DNA of 64,000 bases, taken from positions 186,001 to 250,000 of the forward strand of contig OX463829.1 of the NCBI GenBank assembly GCA_949825045.1. Direction: 5' to 3'. Under the pieces are notes generated by a model. It worked only from the letters and a program-made list of their open reading frames with translations, was not told the DNA's origin and searched no databases. Made by a program: the position numbers and the translations under genes. The stretch is from Argyresthia goedartella. Its lineage: Eukaryota > Arthropoda > Insecta > Lepidoptera > Argyresthiidae. Positions 54,205 through 64,000 of the stretch are shown here, piece by piece; the first letter of the stretch is position 1; each line of letters starts with the position of its first letter.

Positions 54205-55794
54205 TTAATTTAAAGAGCTTGGAACAGATTCCAAGGAGTACATGTCATTATTATTACACTGCTCAATAGAAGCAGGCGTTTCATTAGTCAAAAACTTGAC
54301 TGAGTTCAAAATAAAATAAGATAGTGACTGTGCTATCTGTTTTGTATAAAACCTAGATAGGTAATACCTATCCTTAGTCAAATAAAAATATTTTCCAATA
54401 CAAATATTGGTGTCTATGAAATGAAATTTTTCAGTATGACGACATTTCAATGTGTGTATAAATGTATTATAATCATGTCTTATATGATTTTCATGTTGTG
54501 ACAAAGATTGGCTGAAGGGAAACGCAAACAAGATTATTCTATCTACATTTTGTAAAGAATTTAATTTGGAAAAGTAATTAGTAATTAGTTTTTTAGATAA
54601 ATTGTCCCTTCTACCAATTAAAATAATTAGGGTGGTTGGTTCTAAAAACTGCGATGACAACACTTTGTTTAATATTTGTGAATATGTGGCGCCAGGCATA
54701 CAGTTATTTAATATTGCCTGGCCCACGCGCTGACTAAGTTGTAAACCCATATTTTTTCCAAGTTCATCGCTGTACATTATATACCTATCCTTTGTCCGAG
54801 AGAAGGAGGCGTTATTGATAACACTATTAGTACTCAAGTCGACTGACGGCGGCGCCTGGGTCAGTATCAGCTGTTCGGCCGGCTGCTCGGCGGGACACAC
54901 GGTCGGCACGGAACAGTCCGCTGGAGCTTGTTTACAATCACAGATGTGATTGTCAGTCAAAGATATGAAAGTGTCATAATTATACTTACACGTCTCCAAC
55001 AAACTATTCATAGCCGACACATGTTCCTTAATTTCGTATTGTGCTGACTCATATTTACGTGTAATACTTTGTAATGATGAGTTTAAAATATGCATATCTG
55101 ACTGGAGTCGCCGTGTGTCACATTCGTACTTTTCTGTAGTTTTTTCCAAACATAATCTACAATCATCGATTTCCTTAATTAATTCGACACGTTCCTTGCT
55201 ACAATTTACATTTTTACAAAATATTTTATTTCTATTAGCTAGTTTTTGTGTTTTTTTTGTATAATTATTCAATTTAACATATTTCTTTAATTTATTTTTA
55301 CTACAGCTCATAGTGGTTACTGATTGCGATCTATTAGGACTATCACACGTGAGATCACAAGCTGTTAGGTCAATAGTTGGTATGCCAGTTTGGCTCATGA
55401 CCTCATTATAGAAGGCCCTGGTTGTAGCACTGTCTCGCTGTTCTTCCCGCCCGCTGAAAACTTGAAGCTCGTGGTGTGCCTCTGCAAGCTTTTGTTCAAG
55501 TGATTTTATGTGTTGCAATGCTACGTGGTGGACATCATGACACTTGTAAAATGAGTCGACTTGGTGTTGTAGTTCATCTCTCTGGGCACTGAGATCCTGG
55601 CATTGGATGTCCAACTCACTGAGCTCTTCTTTTAGCGCCGAATTTTTCTTAATTTGCTTTTCTATCTCCTCTTCACACTCATCTCGCTCTCGTAGAAGTA
55701 TTTCACAAAGCTCTTGGCTCTTCTTGAGCTCCAGCAAGGTCGCTTTCAGCTTCAACTCCACATCGCGTGTGCTCATCTTGCTTCGGGTCAGCAT
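54205..55794 (-). CDS. LINE VI ORF1: coiled coil, Cys patch and SGNH-like domain, intact
   Basis: 529 codons from ATG at 55794. Residues about 10-90 and 190-290 are long coiled coils. A CDCKQAPADC patch follows, then an SGNH/GDSL-like domain (about 350-510): MYSDELGKNMG at block I, TTLIILIGRRDN at block III, and FIDTNICIG. The Ser nucleophile of GDS is replaced by Glu, as in LINE IV. The expected role is RNA binding and particle assembly. It is the best preserved copy of this ORF1 here. Confidence 0.82.
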   Translation of the reverse strand: MLTRSKMSTRDVELKLKATLLELKKSQELCEILLRERDECEEEIEKQIKKNSALKEELSELDIQCQDLSAQRDELQHQVDSFYKCHDVHHVALQHIKSLEQKLAEAHHELQVFSGREEQRDSATTRAFYNEVMSQTGIPTIDLTACDLTCDSPNRSQSVTTMSCSKNKLKKYVKLNNYTKKTQKLANRNKIFCKNVNCSKERVELIKEIDDCRLCLEKTTEKYECDTRRLQSDMHILNSSLQSITRKYESAQYEIKEHVSAMNSLLETCKYNYDTFISLTDNHICDCKQAPADCSVPTVCPAEQPAEQLILTQAPPSVDLSTNSVINNASFSRTKDRYIMYSDELGKNMGLQLSQRVGQAILNNCMPGATYSQILNKVLSSQFLEPTTLIILIGRRDNLSKKLITNYFSKLNSLQNVDRIILFAFPFSQSLSQHENHIRHDYNTFIHTLKCRHTEKFHFIDTNICIGKYFYLTKDRYYLSRFYTKQIAQSLSYFILNSVKFLTNETPASIEQCNNNDMYSLESVPSSLN

Positions 55795-56303
55795 TGCACC
55801 CTTTTTCGCCTGAAAAAAAACCGCGAATAGGTGTCAGTGTATGACCGGGTGGAATACTAGCGAACACTAGGGAGTTTATTGCACAATGAAGGTGTTAAGT
55901 GTGTGTTTAGTTGAATGTTGCAGAATGTTGCGTCTTCAACTTTGCTTCCGCTTTTGCCAAGTAAAGAGAGACAAAACGGTACCTGAGTGAGTGTACGGCA
56001 AGTGTTTCACTTATATGAAGGTTTGTTTAGTTTGTTACGGGTGTGAAAGGTGAGATTATTGATATAAATACAGAAATAAAACGATACTTCCCCCGTTTAC
56101 GTCGTTGTTATTTGAACTGATTTTGACAGTTCAATCGGCCGGTACAATCGGTCTTGTTTTTTCCAAAGCTTGTATGTTTGCACAGCTGTTTCTTATCTAC
56201 ACATTATTTAATCACTAATTACTACTTAAATTAAGTTTACTCGTGCAGAAAAGCAATTTTGACTAATTTAATTGAAATAAAAACTACAGAGCTGTTTACA
56301 TCG
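55795..56303 (-). promoter_or_regulatory. 5' UTR and presumed internal promoter of LINE VI
   Basis: Non-coding 509 bp between the target duplication and the ORF1 ATG. Full-length LINEs carry an internal promoter here. No clear core motif could be assigned. Confidence 0.5.
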
Positions 56304-56307
56304 TCGA

Positions 56308-57706
56308 TATCTGCAGTGAAAGCAAATCTCTATTGCCTCCACTTGATTATGACTCTGTAGATCTTGCTGTTTCGGGCCCCCACATATGACCTCATTCAAA
56401 CTGAAATTGCTCGATGTTTTCGATTACGCGTTGAACACTACTCGTAGTCGATGATTCATTTCGCAATATACAGTGGTGAGGCAAATAGCAACTAACTTGC
56501 TGACTGTCAGTTTCTTCGCTGGGTTGCATGAGTCCTAGTGAGCGATATTCCTCGATAAACATTTTATATTCTGACGCAATTGCTGGTTGTTTATGAAATT
56601 TTCGCTCTAGTTGATTGAATTGTGCAATAGCCTTTTTTTCAGATTCGCCTATGTTTAATTCGAAGTCTATTTTCAAAGGCATTTTTACTTCGTATCGGCC
56701 ATCTTCCCTTCTGGTTGTGGATGATTTGTATAGCTCGATACACTGCTGATCTTCTTGGGGTAGACCCGACGGGTCCGTGATTTCTTGTATCTTCCAGAAC
56801 TGACTGACTTCTATAATTGACGCATAGGCGAGACCGTGTCTTAATTAAGTTTATGCTAAATGTAATGTCTATTGTGTTGTTGATGTGTCTAATATATAAA
56901 TAAATGAATAAATAAATAAACTTTTGAATTTGGCTAATGTCAGTTAAAATCACATTGCATTGAAATGTTGTAACATTCCCACTCAAAATCCAGCCTAGTC
57001 TAGTGTGTTGGGCGACTGGTAGTTTCTCACTCGCCCTGTAAAGACCTTCCATGAGTATGGTAGAGTATACGTCTGCTCCCAAGAGGATGTCGAGGCGACT
57101 GGCATAAAATTCCGGATCCGCTAACTTGATGTGGTCCAGGTATGACCAGTCGGGTTTAGAAAATGACGTACTCGGTAGATTCCTGAAGAGTTTGGACATG
57201 ATATAAGCATTAGTTTCGAAAGCGAAGTCGCCATGTGTCGACAAACATTCTATGTTGATCATGCCCTTGCATGAGCTCTCTTCCGCGCCAATTCCCGACA
57301 TTACTCCCATACATTTCTGGAGACAAACTTGTAAAGTTTGGGCGGCATTCTCTGTAATCAGGGATGTTTGTTACCCTTGGTCCAATAGTGCCCGCATCGT
57401 ATGGTATGAACCGTCAACTACCTTAACCTTAATCAGGGCGGTCGCAAGGAGTGTTTCCGAGTGCACGTTCTGTGATGCGTGCGAACTTTGTACTTGCTGA
57501 TCGGCTGTGACGTTCATTGCTCTCGACCCAGATCGATTCATCGTGGTTGCATTTGACGAAAATGCATTATGAAGCAATGAATTATGGTCGTTGCTACATT
57601 CTCGGCATTGGTTTTCCGATATACAGGGGGTTCCCTGATGGTAATGTAGACAGTTGGGACATATATGATTTTTCATAACAGTATATTTCATGAGTGCCGG
57701 TGACAT
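56308..57706 (-). pseudogene. BEL/Pao protease and N-terminal RT, broken
   Basis: 57706-57371 has zinc-knuckle-like Cys pairs (CPNCLHYH, CRECSND) and the protease start LLDQG, where TAA at 57373-57371 replaces the next residue. 57310-56639 continues (DILLGADVYSTIL, LGWILSG), and 56682-56392 carries FNQLERKFHKQP, the entry to RT. A microsatellite-like (AAAT)n stretch lies near 56890-56920. RT then reaches FTADI at the LINE VI junction. Confidence 0.75.
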
Positions 57707-57715
57707 GCTCTTAAA

Positions 57716-58909
57716 TTTATTAGTTTATACATTTATTTATTACATAAAAAGGATATAAATATTCTCAATGTATATAAGATAAATTTATTAAATTTCATAA
57801 TATTTTTGATAGAATTGTATAACTTATTCAATTATTTTTTATTTACTGATTACAGAGTTTACAGCACATACGATACAAATAAGACAAAAAGGTAAACTTA
57901 TCTTTGCAAAAATCCGCAAAGTGCGTCGTCAATAAGCTAAGAAATTAAAATTACCAAATAATTAAAAAATACACACACACAAAAACTGAACATAATAAAA
58001 AACAAAATACTAAAAAAATAAACCGCCCCAGGACATGCCCGACCCAAAGGTACCCATCACACTGGCAGCATTACCGCGCTGCACGGCGAGTGAGATCCTT
58101 TGGATCAGGAACGCTCCGGAACGATTGTCAAAACCTCGGTCCCTCAAGCGTCGCCCAATGTCCTTGACAAACATCCTGCCCTGAGCACCCCAAATACCCG
58201 TGGTCTCGACCGCCAAGGGAACAAACAGGTAGCTCCCCATCAGCTGTGCGTATTTTAGGCATTTCTGCCGCGCCGCCGACTCCGCTGCAGCCCCAGGTGT
58301 CACCATGGTGGAGCCAATGTGGGATGCCGCGAACGTGCACACACAAGTAGCATCCCACAAAAGGCAACGACCTCTCTCCCACGGTATCAAGGTGAGACCG
58401 TCCGGACGCTTCCCGTCGCTGCGACTCAAACCCGGTGGTTCGAGAACTGATGGAATGTCAGCAGAGACGAGAGCCCTCCGGACGATGTCGTTGATCGAGT
58501 GGTGGCGAGAGAGTCTCCCTGCACTTCTAGCACAGTGTAGCCCATGACGTCCCCGCGAATCTACCGACGCACCGCAAACACAGTGGTGCGGTTCGCAGAT
58601 ATCGCAACCCAGACGAAGCGCCACGGCTACACGCAGGGAGTTGTCGTCCAGAAGGGTTCCTAAATGCGGAGACGGCAACGCATGCAGCCATGCACCTGAC
58701 TCCGGCTGAGAGACTGCTCGCAGACGAGCAAGTTCCGCTCCCGAGCTCTGCGCTAACAGCCCGTCAAGGGACACCTTGCACAGCTCCTCATCCCAGGGGC
58801 GCTGCACGCCGGGCTTCTCCGGAACATCTCCCCCCGGACAACAGGCCCGCCACCGCTGAAGAGCCTCGTCCGCAAAAGGAATGCCAAAACCGTCACCGTT
58901 AAACTTTAA
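57716..58909 (-). mobile_element. LINE VII: 5'-truncated LINE with restriction-like endonuclease
   Basis: Flanked by the 11-bp direct repeat atgctcttaaa (near 57705-57715 and 58909-58919). It has about 300 bp of AT-rich 3' UTR and the C-terminal part of an ORF. G+C in the coding part is much higher than in the BEL host. Confidence 0.75.
58010..58905 (-). pseudogene. C-terminal restriction-like endonuclease domain of LINE VII
   Basis: Coding from about 58905 down to 58010. A Cys/His cluster (CDICEPHHCVCG then HGLHC) is followed by RHHSINDIV and then PDG...LLWDATCV, the order CCHC - RH - PD - D known from R2/R4/NeSL-type LINE endonucleases. The RT is lost to truncation. The open frame fuses by chance to 95-100 codons of BEL gag upstream (59191 to about 58910), giving a misleading 393-codon ORF. 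Confidence 0.65.
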
Positions 58910-59967
58910 AATGCTCTTAAAAACCTTACAATAAAATATTGCATGTTTATTGGTGCTACAAACCGGGCACCTGAATGACTTAACACTGCTCTTCTTCGCT
59001 GGTTGAGGCAAGGGCTTAGCGTCCGTGGTGACCGCGTTGTTGTAATGAGCAGACTTCGGAGTGATGTGATATTTAGGTGCGATATTGTTGGCTGCGGGTT
59101 TCTGAGCTGTTCTTTCTTGTTTCTTGCGCGAGGTCTCCAACGTAGTGAACTTGGTTTCGAGGAAAGTCATCAGGTCAACCAATGTTGGCAACTCTCAAGA
59201 GATGTTTTGTTGCGTACAGTTTCCGTAAAGAGATCCTTGAACGATACCAACTGGGTGTAGTTACCGTTGAATGTAGGTATCTCGATTTTCGGTGTCGCCT
59301 TTTCAACATGAGCCACAGACCACATTTTCTTATTTATTGCCTTTTTTAGCTCGTTGTAGTGTTCCTCATATTCCGAAAACTGTTGTTCATAATGCTGATT
59401 ACCGACGCAGAGTTCCATGTCTAACTCCCAGTGCAAGGAATCTATTGCTGACCAGCGAGTTTGAAAGTTACATAATAAATCCTCAAACTCCCACTTATCT
59501 GTTACACTGTCGAGCTTGATGCTGGTCGCCGTCCTCTGAAAAGCCTTAAAATTGCTAGCCTGTTTCCTAAGCAATTCTTCAGTCTTACTGCTCGTTCTTT
59601 TCGTCTCTTTGGCTGGAGGCGGAGTTTCTGATCGAGATATTCCCGACGGCCACACTGAACCTAGCCCGAAAGTCGGCGGTTTGAGTAACGGTGTCTAAGT
59701 TGGAACATAGCTGTTTATAGCCTCTTTGATTTGGCTAAATCTACCCTTAGCATGCTCATAAGTCTGATTAGTAAAGTAGGTATGACTTTGGTCCCCATGG
59801 GATAGCAAATTGACGTGATTGTTGTGAAACTCGACCCAGTACTTATCTAGGGTATGCAACCTTCCGTCCGCCGTCCGCGCCACCCTTCTTAAAATAGGTG
59901 TATAGTTGATCGATGGCTCCCACAGTAGTTGCTCTTGATTCGCCACCACGTCTGCTGTGGAGGCCAT
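58910..59967 (-). pseudogene. BEL/Pao gag, broken
   Basis: From ATG at 59967 (MASTADVVAN) to 59695 (TAG), then the same frame continues 59694-59170 (GISRSETPPP, KIEIPTFNGN). A deletion/frameshift near 59195 moves to the frame from 59191, which holds LPTLVDLMTFLETKF and a CCHC-like knuckle, FRCPVCSTNKHAIFYCK. The middle of gag seems deleted, as SFKDLF and LPTLVD lie unusually close. Confidence 0.75.
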
Positions 59968-60224
59968 GATGATGATGGGTGAAAATATGGAAAGATTTTA
60001 CTTGAATAGATGCTGTTCCTGTTGTTACCCTGCTTCCCTGTCGAGCGTGAGTGTCGCGAAGATACTGCAGCTGTACGTGACGATGCTCAACACGATGCTG
60101 GAGTTGGTTCGCGCCCACGCTCTTGATTGCACAGGATGCTTGGTGAGATGATGACTCACTGATTTTCCACGTCACTGACTGGTACTATTGTCTGACCCGA
60201 ATACAGTTCACGCACACGAGCATA

Positions 60225-60254
60225 GATAGCCCCCCCCAATTCGGCGGCTCGAAG
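60225..60254 (-). other. Primer-binding site of the BEL/Pao element and G run
   Basis: Minus strand TGGTCCTTCGAGCCGCCGAA directly follows the LTR end. It begins TGG, as needed to pair with a tRNA CCA end. A run of G follows. Confidence 0.65.
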
Positions 60255-60516
60255 GACCATGTACGGTTGTAAGCCGTAGCGATAAATGATACGAAGTTGA
60301 CATAGTTTATTGTAGTAAACTCTAAATTAAAATACAACTTGATCTAAAGATTAATGTATGAGCATTGCAGTAAACTCTAAATTAAAATACAACTTGATCT
60401 AAAGATTAATGTATGAGCACAAACGCTATAATGATTAGCTAAATGAGTACTGAGGTGATTTTCGTGATAAAATGCGAATGAAATATCGATTAGTGTCAAT
60501 GCTGAGTTGACACATG
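60255..60516 (-). repeat. 5' LTR of the BEL/Pao element
   Basis: On the minus strand it begins TGTGTCAACTCAGC and ends CTTACAACCGTACA before the primer-binding site. It holds a 55-bp tandem duplication (60314-60368 and 60369-60419, starting AGTAAACTCTAAATTAAAAT). No 3' LTR survives for comparison. Confidence 0.65.
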
Positions 60517-60722
60517 AAATGATGTATTTTGATTTAGATTTAGATTTAGATTTCTTTATTAATCCATAAATCACACTTACAGTTTGCACCAACACATGTG
60601 AATAGTAATAATACAATGAAATAGAGATATTAATTAATACAATAATATAGCAATACAATTTATAAAATAACAAATTAAATTAAAATCAACAAATTAAATT
60701 AAAGCAAGTTCATTGTGAAAAA

Positions 60723-63700
60723 CTAATTATCAATAAATTTCTCACACGTAAATAGAATTGTGTTAAGGTACTTAATAACTATTTGAATAAATTGCCAAAG
60801 GCGCATACCAAAAATATCAGTTGCCGGGTACTGAGTGATACACGCATTCAGCAATGTCAGTGCCTGGAAGGTGGGCGCGTGTCGAGCATGCTCTGTACGG
60901 GCCACACCCGTCGCAAAAAGCGGCCGAGAGCGCAACATTGCGTAGCATCTAGGAGCCGATAAGGTACAGCTTTGCAGAGCTGTGGGATTGTCCACTCTAT
61001 TGTGCATAAGGAGATAGTAGTGCACGAGTAGCGCTAGCTTCCTCCTCAACTCAAGGGTGTCAATTCCCACCATTCCTGCTACGAACAAAGACGGAAATAA
61101 GTGTGGATAGTACCCATACATTATCTTATATAGGGATCTTGCAAATTTACGCTGGACTTTTTTCAACATGAGCTTATATTTGACTTCATGTGGGTCCCAG
61201 ATGATAGCATTATATTCAAGCCTGCTACGGACAAAGGCATTGTACAATGTTATGACTGTAGATACGCTACTGAAAGCCTTTGCCTGCCTCATCACAAACC
61301 CAAGCGACCTGTAAGCTCTCTTACACGTATCCTGGATGTGGTCATTAAAAGTTAGTTATGTGTCCATAGTCAGTCCGAGGTCACGAATTTTGGTAACTCT
61401 CACGATAGGAGTGTCAGATATAGTGTAGTCATGATGTATAGGAGTCAGAAGTCGAGTGTAAGTCATAGTCTTGCACTTGGAGCTATTGAAGGCCAAGTTA
61501 TTTCTCACACTCCATTCAACCACCCTATCAATGTCTCCCTGCAATAACTTAACATCATCATCACATCCAATGCTCCAAAACAACTTTAAATCGTCAGCAA
61601 ACATGAGACACTCGGCAGTCTCGATGACTTCAGGAAGATCATTTATCATAATGAGAAACTGGGTAGGGCCAAGGGTGCTCCCCTGACTTACTCCAGAACA
61701 AGTATCATAGGATACTGAACGCATACCTGAAACCTGTACGTATTGTAGCCTATTCGAGAAGTAATTTGCAAACAGGTTTAGAAGCTTGGGAGTGAAACCT
61801 ATGGCAGCAAACTTATGCAGAAGCACATCGTTATGGACCCGATCAAAAGCTTTCTTGAAGTCAAAATAGGTCACATCTACTTGCTTCTTTTTGTCCATAG
61901 CAGATGACACGTAGTTGACAAAGTTCAGATGATTAGTAACCGTCGAACGAGCAGGACGGAATCCATGCTGTGCATCTGCTAGCTGAACTCTAATTTGCTG
62001 TGTGACGTGACCATTAATTATTGATTCAAAGATCTTACCAAAAACAGAGAGGACAGCTATGGGTCTATAATTAGCTACTTCAGCGCTAGAACCGTCCTTG
62101 AGCACGGGCGTGACACGCGACAATTTCCAACGTGAGGGATATGTTGAGGTCTTCAAGGCTGTGTTGTAAACATGGAGGAGGGGTTGCGCCAGCGCTGACA
62201 GACAGTGTCTTACCACGAATGGTGGGATACCGTCAGGACCAGGGGATGATCGTGGCTTCAGCCGCCGTCCAGCCCGGCGTAGGTCTGCGACGGTAATAGT
62301 ATCGACCGCTATACGCGAGGAGCCTCCCGCCGGTCCAGCCATCCGCTCAGCAGCTTTCGCATCAAGAAGGGGTTTGTCTGGTAGGAATACCGAACGAAAG
62401 TAAGCGGCAAACGCATTAGCCGCATCAACTCCGGTCACTTTGTTTCCTTCATAAGTGTATATATCGCAAGTCTGTCTACACTTACGTTGGTCCTTTATAA
62501 AATCCCAGAACGTAGTCGGGTCAGTGTGTATTTGCCTCTCAGCACGTCGTATGTAGTCGGCATAGGTTAAGTCAATGAGTTCTTTAACTCGGGTTCTGTA
62601 GTACTTAAACATTTCTCTGTTGAATTCCTTACCGTAAGCCTTTAACTTCTTTAAATGAAAATATTTGTTCTTAATGTTGCGTACAATGTCAGAAGTAAAC
62701 CACTTCGGGTAAATATACCGAGTGGTTATTCTTTTACGCATTTTTCTGGGAACGCAATCATCTAAACATGAATAAAATATACTATATAGTACCTCGACAC
62801 AACTGTCGACATCTACACATCCATATAAGTCACCCCAATCTACAGAAGAAAGCGACGCATACAGTGCACTAAAGTCAGCCTTTCGAAACTGCCATTGTGG
62901 CGGATCAGATAAGCAATCAGACGAGTAATCAAACGGCAGCGGGGGCGTAGCATGCTCGGATGGTAGGACGCGAGGCTGGGGGCGCGGGAAACGCACATGC
63001 AGCTCCAGCGGAGGGTGGTACCCGTCCACAGGCCTCGTCAGCGGCTCCACCTCCCCAGACACATCTACTCGCTCAGTGGGCATATCACTCAGCACTACAT
63101 CGAGTATACCATCATTCTTATTTGTTACATAATTGTGTTGATTAAATTTACCAATCGCCATTAGGTGTTGGTAATGTACCAACGGATTGATGCCACAAGA
63201 ATTTAAATTCAAGTCACCAAGTACAATTTTGTCCAATTTTGGAAATTTAGATACCACATTTTCTATTACTGTAAATACTTTAGAGTAGTGGGCATCTGGT
63301 GACGAGGGTGTGATATAGACCAGTGCACAGAGGAACTTTATAAAATTATTACTAATTATAGCAAAAACCGCTTCAACGTTATCTGAATAATCCTCCACAT
63401 CTGAGATCTGCTGCACATCGTAGTGGTCCCGCACGGCCAATAGCACGCCGCCCCAGCTAGCGTCGTCGACGCGGTCGCGGCGCAGCACGGTGTACCCAAA
63501 CGGGATCAGCTCGGAGTCTGAGATGCTGCTCACTAGAAACGATTCTGTAATGGCAAAGATATCTGCGCCTGCTTTCAGCATACCTAGCTTACATTGACAT
63601 AATTTAGTTCGAAGGCCTCTGACATTTTGGTATACAAATGTACATGTCTTATGCCGTGGTCTTTTCAGTTTCTCCACGCGACTTGCGAAATGTATGCCAC

Positions 63701-63770
63701 GGTTTAACATGCACATCCTCATCCCAATGTTTCTCACATAAAAATTCTGTGACATGTTTACTAGGGACAC
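60723..63770 (-). pseudogene. LINE VIII ORF2: endonuclease-reverse transcriptase, one nonsense codon
   Basis: The endonuclease starts near 63660 (VYQNVRGLRTKL, then FAITESFL, ALVYITPSSP, KIVLGDLNLNS). RT: NYRPIAVLSVFGK, YFDFKKAFDRV, GVSQGSTLGPTQF and LMFADDLKLFW. TAA at 61358-61356 stops the frame after DLGLTMDT, but the same frame continues with FNDHIQDTCKRAYRSLG and a C-terminal domain to 60723. Nothing else is broken over about 1,000 codons. The frame overlaps ORF1 by about 120 bp. Confidence 0.87.
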
Positions 63771-64000
63771 CTACTTTAAACGATGCATAATCTCCTCTTG
63801 GCTTGAGACTTTCAGCTGTGCATGTATCGTCTGGGCGAATTGAGTTCAGATGTTCAAGTACTTGATCAGCAGTCGTGCCGACCTTAAGAAAATAGACGTG
63901 AATGAAAGACTTCCTTTCGGCCGCCCGGAGCGTTGTAGATCCTGGTGCTGCTGTTCCTCTTATCACGTCACTAGAACGGCGCGGGCGCTTCATTTGCACA
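63649..64000 (-). CDS. LINE VIII ORF1, C-terminal part, partial at window edge
   Basis: Open from the window edge to 63649. Blocks SFIHVYFLKVGTTADQVL and YASFKVGVPSKH, ending HVKPWHTFRKS, are the C-terminal RRM/CTD-like part seen before the stop in many insect LINE ORF1 proteins. No frameshift is visible. Confidence 0.7.
   Translation of the reverse strand, partial: VQMKRPRRSSDVIRGTAAPGSTTLRAAERKSFIHVYFLKVGTTADQVLEHLNSIRPDDTCTAESLKPRGDYASFKVGVPSKHVTEFLCEKHWDEDVHVKPWHTFRKSRGETEKTTA

Larger units (their letters stand above)
51026..56303 (-). mobile_element. LINE VI: nearly full-length CR1-like LINE
   Basis: Flanked by tcga (51022-51025 and 56304-56307). Minus strand: 5' UTR (55795-56303), ORF1 (55794-54205), ORF2 (about 54100-51263), a short 3' UTR and a TTTTGATT tail at 51026. 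Excision joins the BEL RT (FTADIE then KIFLQIWV). Only one nonsense codon is seen, so it is the youngest LINE in the window. Confidence 0.9.
47575..60516 (-). mobile_element. BEL/Pao retroelement with env-like gene, heavily decayed and split
   Basis: Minus-strand order: 5' LTR (60255-60516), primer-binding site, gag (59967 downward), protease, RT, RNase H, integrase and env. The 3' LTR is missing, cut at the Harbinger fragment. LINE VI (51026-56303) lies within the RT and LINE VII (about 57716-58909) at the gag/protease border. Many frameshifts. Confidence 0.85.
60530..64000 (-). mobile_element. LINE VIII: non-LTR retrotransposon, 5' end outside the window
   Basis: Minus-strand copy with the C-terminal part of ORF1 (63999-63649), ORF2 (63770-60723) and a 3' end with AATAAAG then AAATCT repeats (about 60530-60553). 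It adjoins the BEL 5' LTR. Confidence 0.85.

Overview
The window is an arthropod, most likely lepidopteran, repeat island. No complete host gene is recognisable. Nearly every base that can be assigned belongs to a transposable element or its remains. The lepidopteran call rests on a tRNA-headed SINE with the usual lepidopteran body, on MITEs of the type that begins AGGGTTCCGTACC, on CR1/jockey-like LINEs with short-repeat 3' tails, and on the mix of rosa-like, DD35E, MULE, piggyBac, Helitron, errantivirus and BEL/Pao elements. Introns with GT-AG borders occur inside several transposase genes, so the host is a eukaryote.

Layout. 1-1740: a minus-strand LINE (LINE I) running off the left edge. 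1863-6161: a plus-strand LINE (LINE II), split just after its stop codon by an apparently intact DD41D rosa-like mariner (3510-5851). 6162-10180: a minus-strand CR1-type LINE with a PHD-finger ORF1 (LINE III). 10338-12440: remains of a DNA element carrying an intact DD34E Tc1 element (10711-12363). 12480-17672: a plus-strand CR1-like LINE with a coiled-coil/SGNH-like ORF1 (LINE IV), interrupted by another LINE fragment (LINE V). 17673-21820: Helitron end, MITEs, a SINE and one doubtful repeat-rich gene. 21825-27076: a complete Helitron with a RepHel gene containing two introns and one nonsense codon. 28266-33877: a three-exon piggyBac transposase gene between roughly 430-bp inverted arms.

34430-47243: a 5'-truncated, env-bearing Gypsy/errantivirus. 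Its integrase region was entered by a DD35E (Traveler-like) transposon (37192-43307), which was itself entered by a FLYWCH-containing MULE (39130-42885), whose intron carries a MITE. 47575-60516: a degenerate env-bearing BEL/Pao element on the minus strand. It is split by a nearly full-length CR1-like LINE (LINE VI, 51026-56303) of the same broad family as LINE IV, and by a restriction-like-endonuclease LINE fragment (LINE VII). 60530-64000: a minus-strand LINE (LINE VIII) running off the right edge.

Most target-site duplications can still be read, so the order of insertion can be reconstructed. The best second looks are: the tRNA-like Pol III boxes carried symmetrically in both inverted ends of the DD35E element; the introns in the Helitron, DD35E, MULE and piggyBac genes; the long-TIR rosa-like element with an open transposase; and a perfect 27-bp-arm hairpin inside the MULE.
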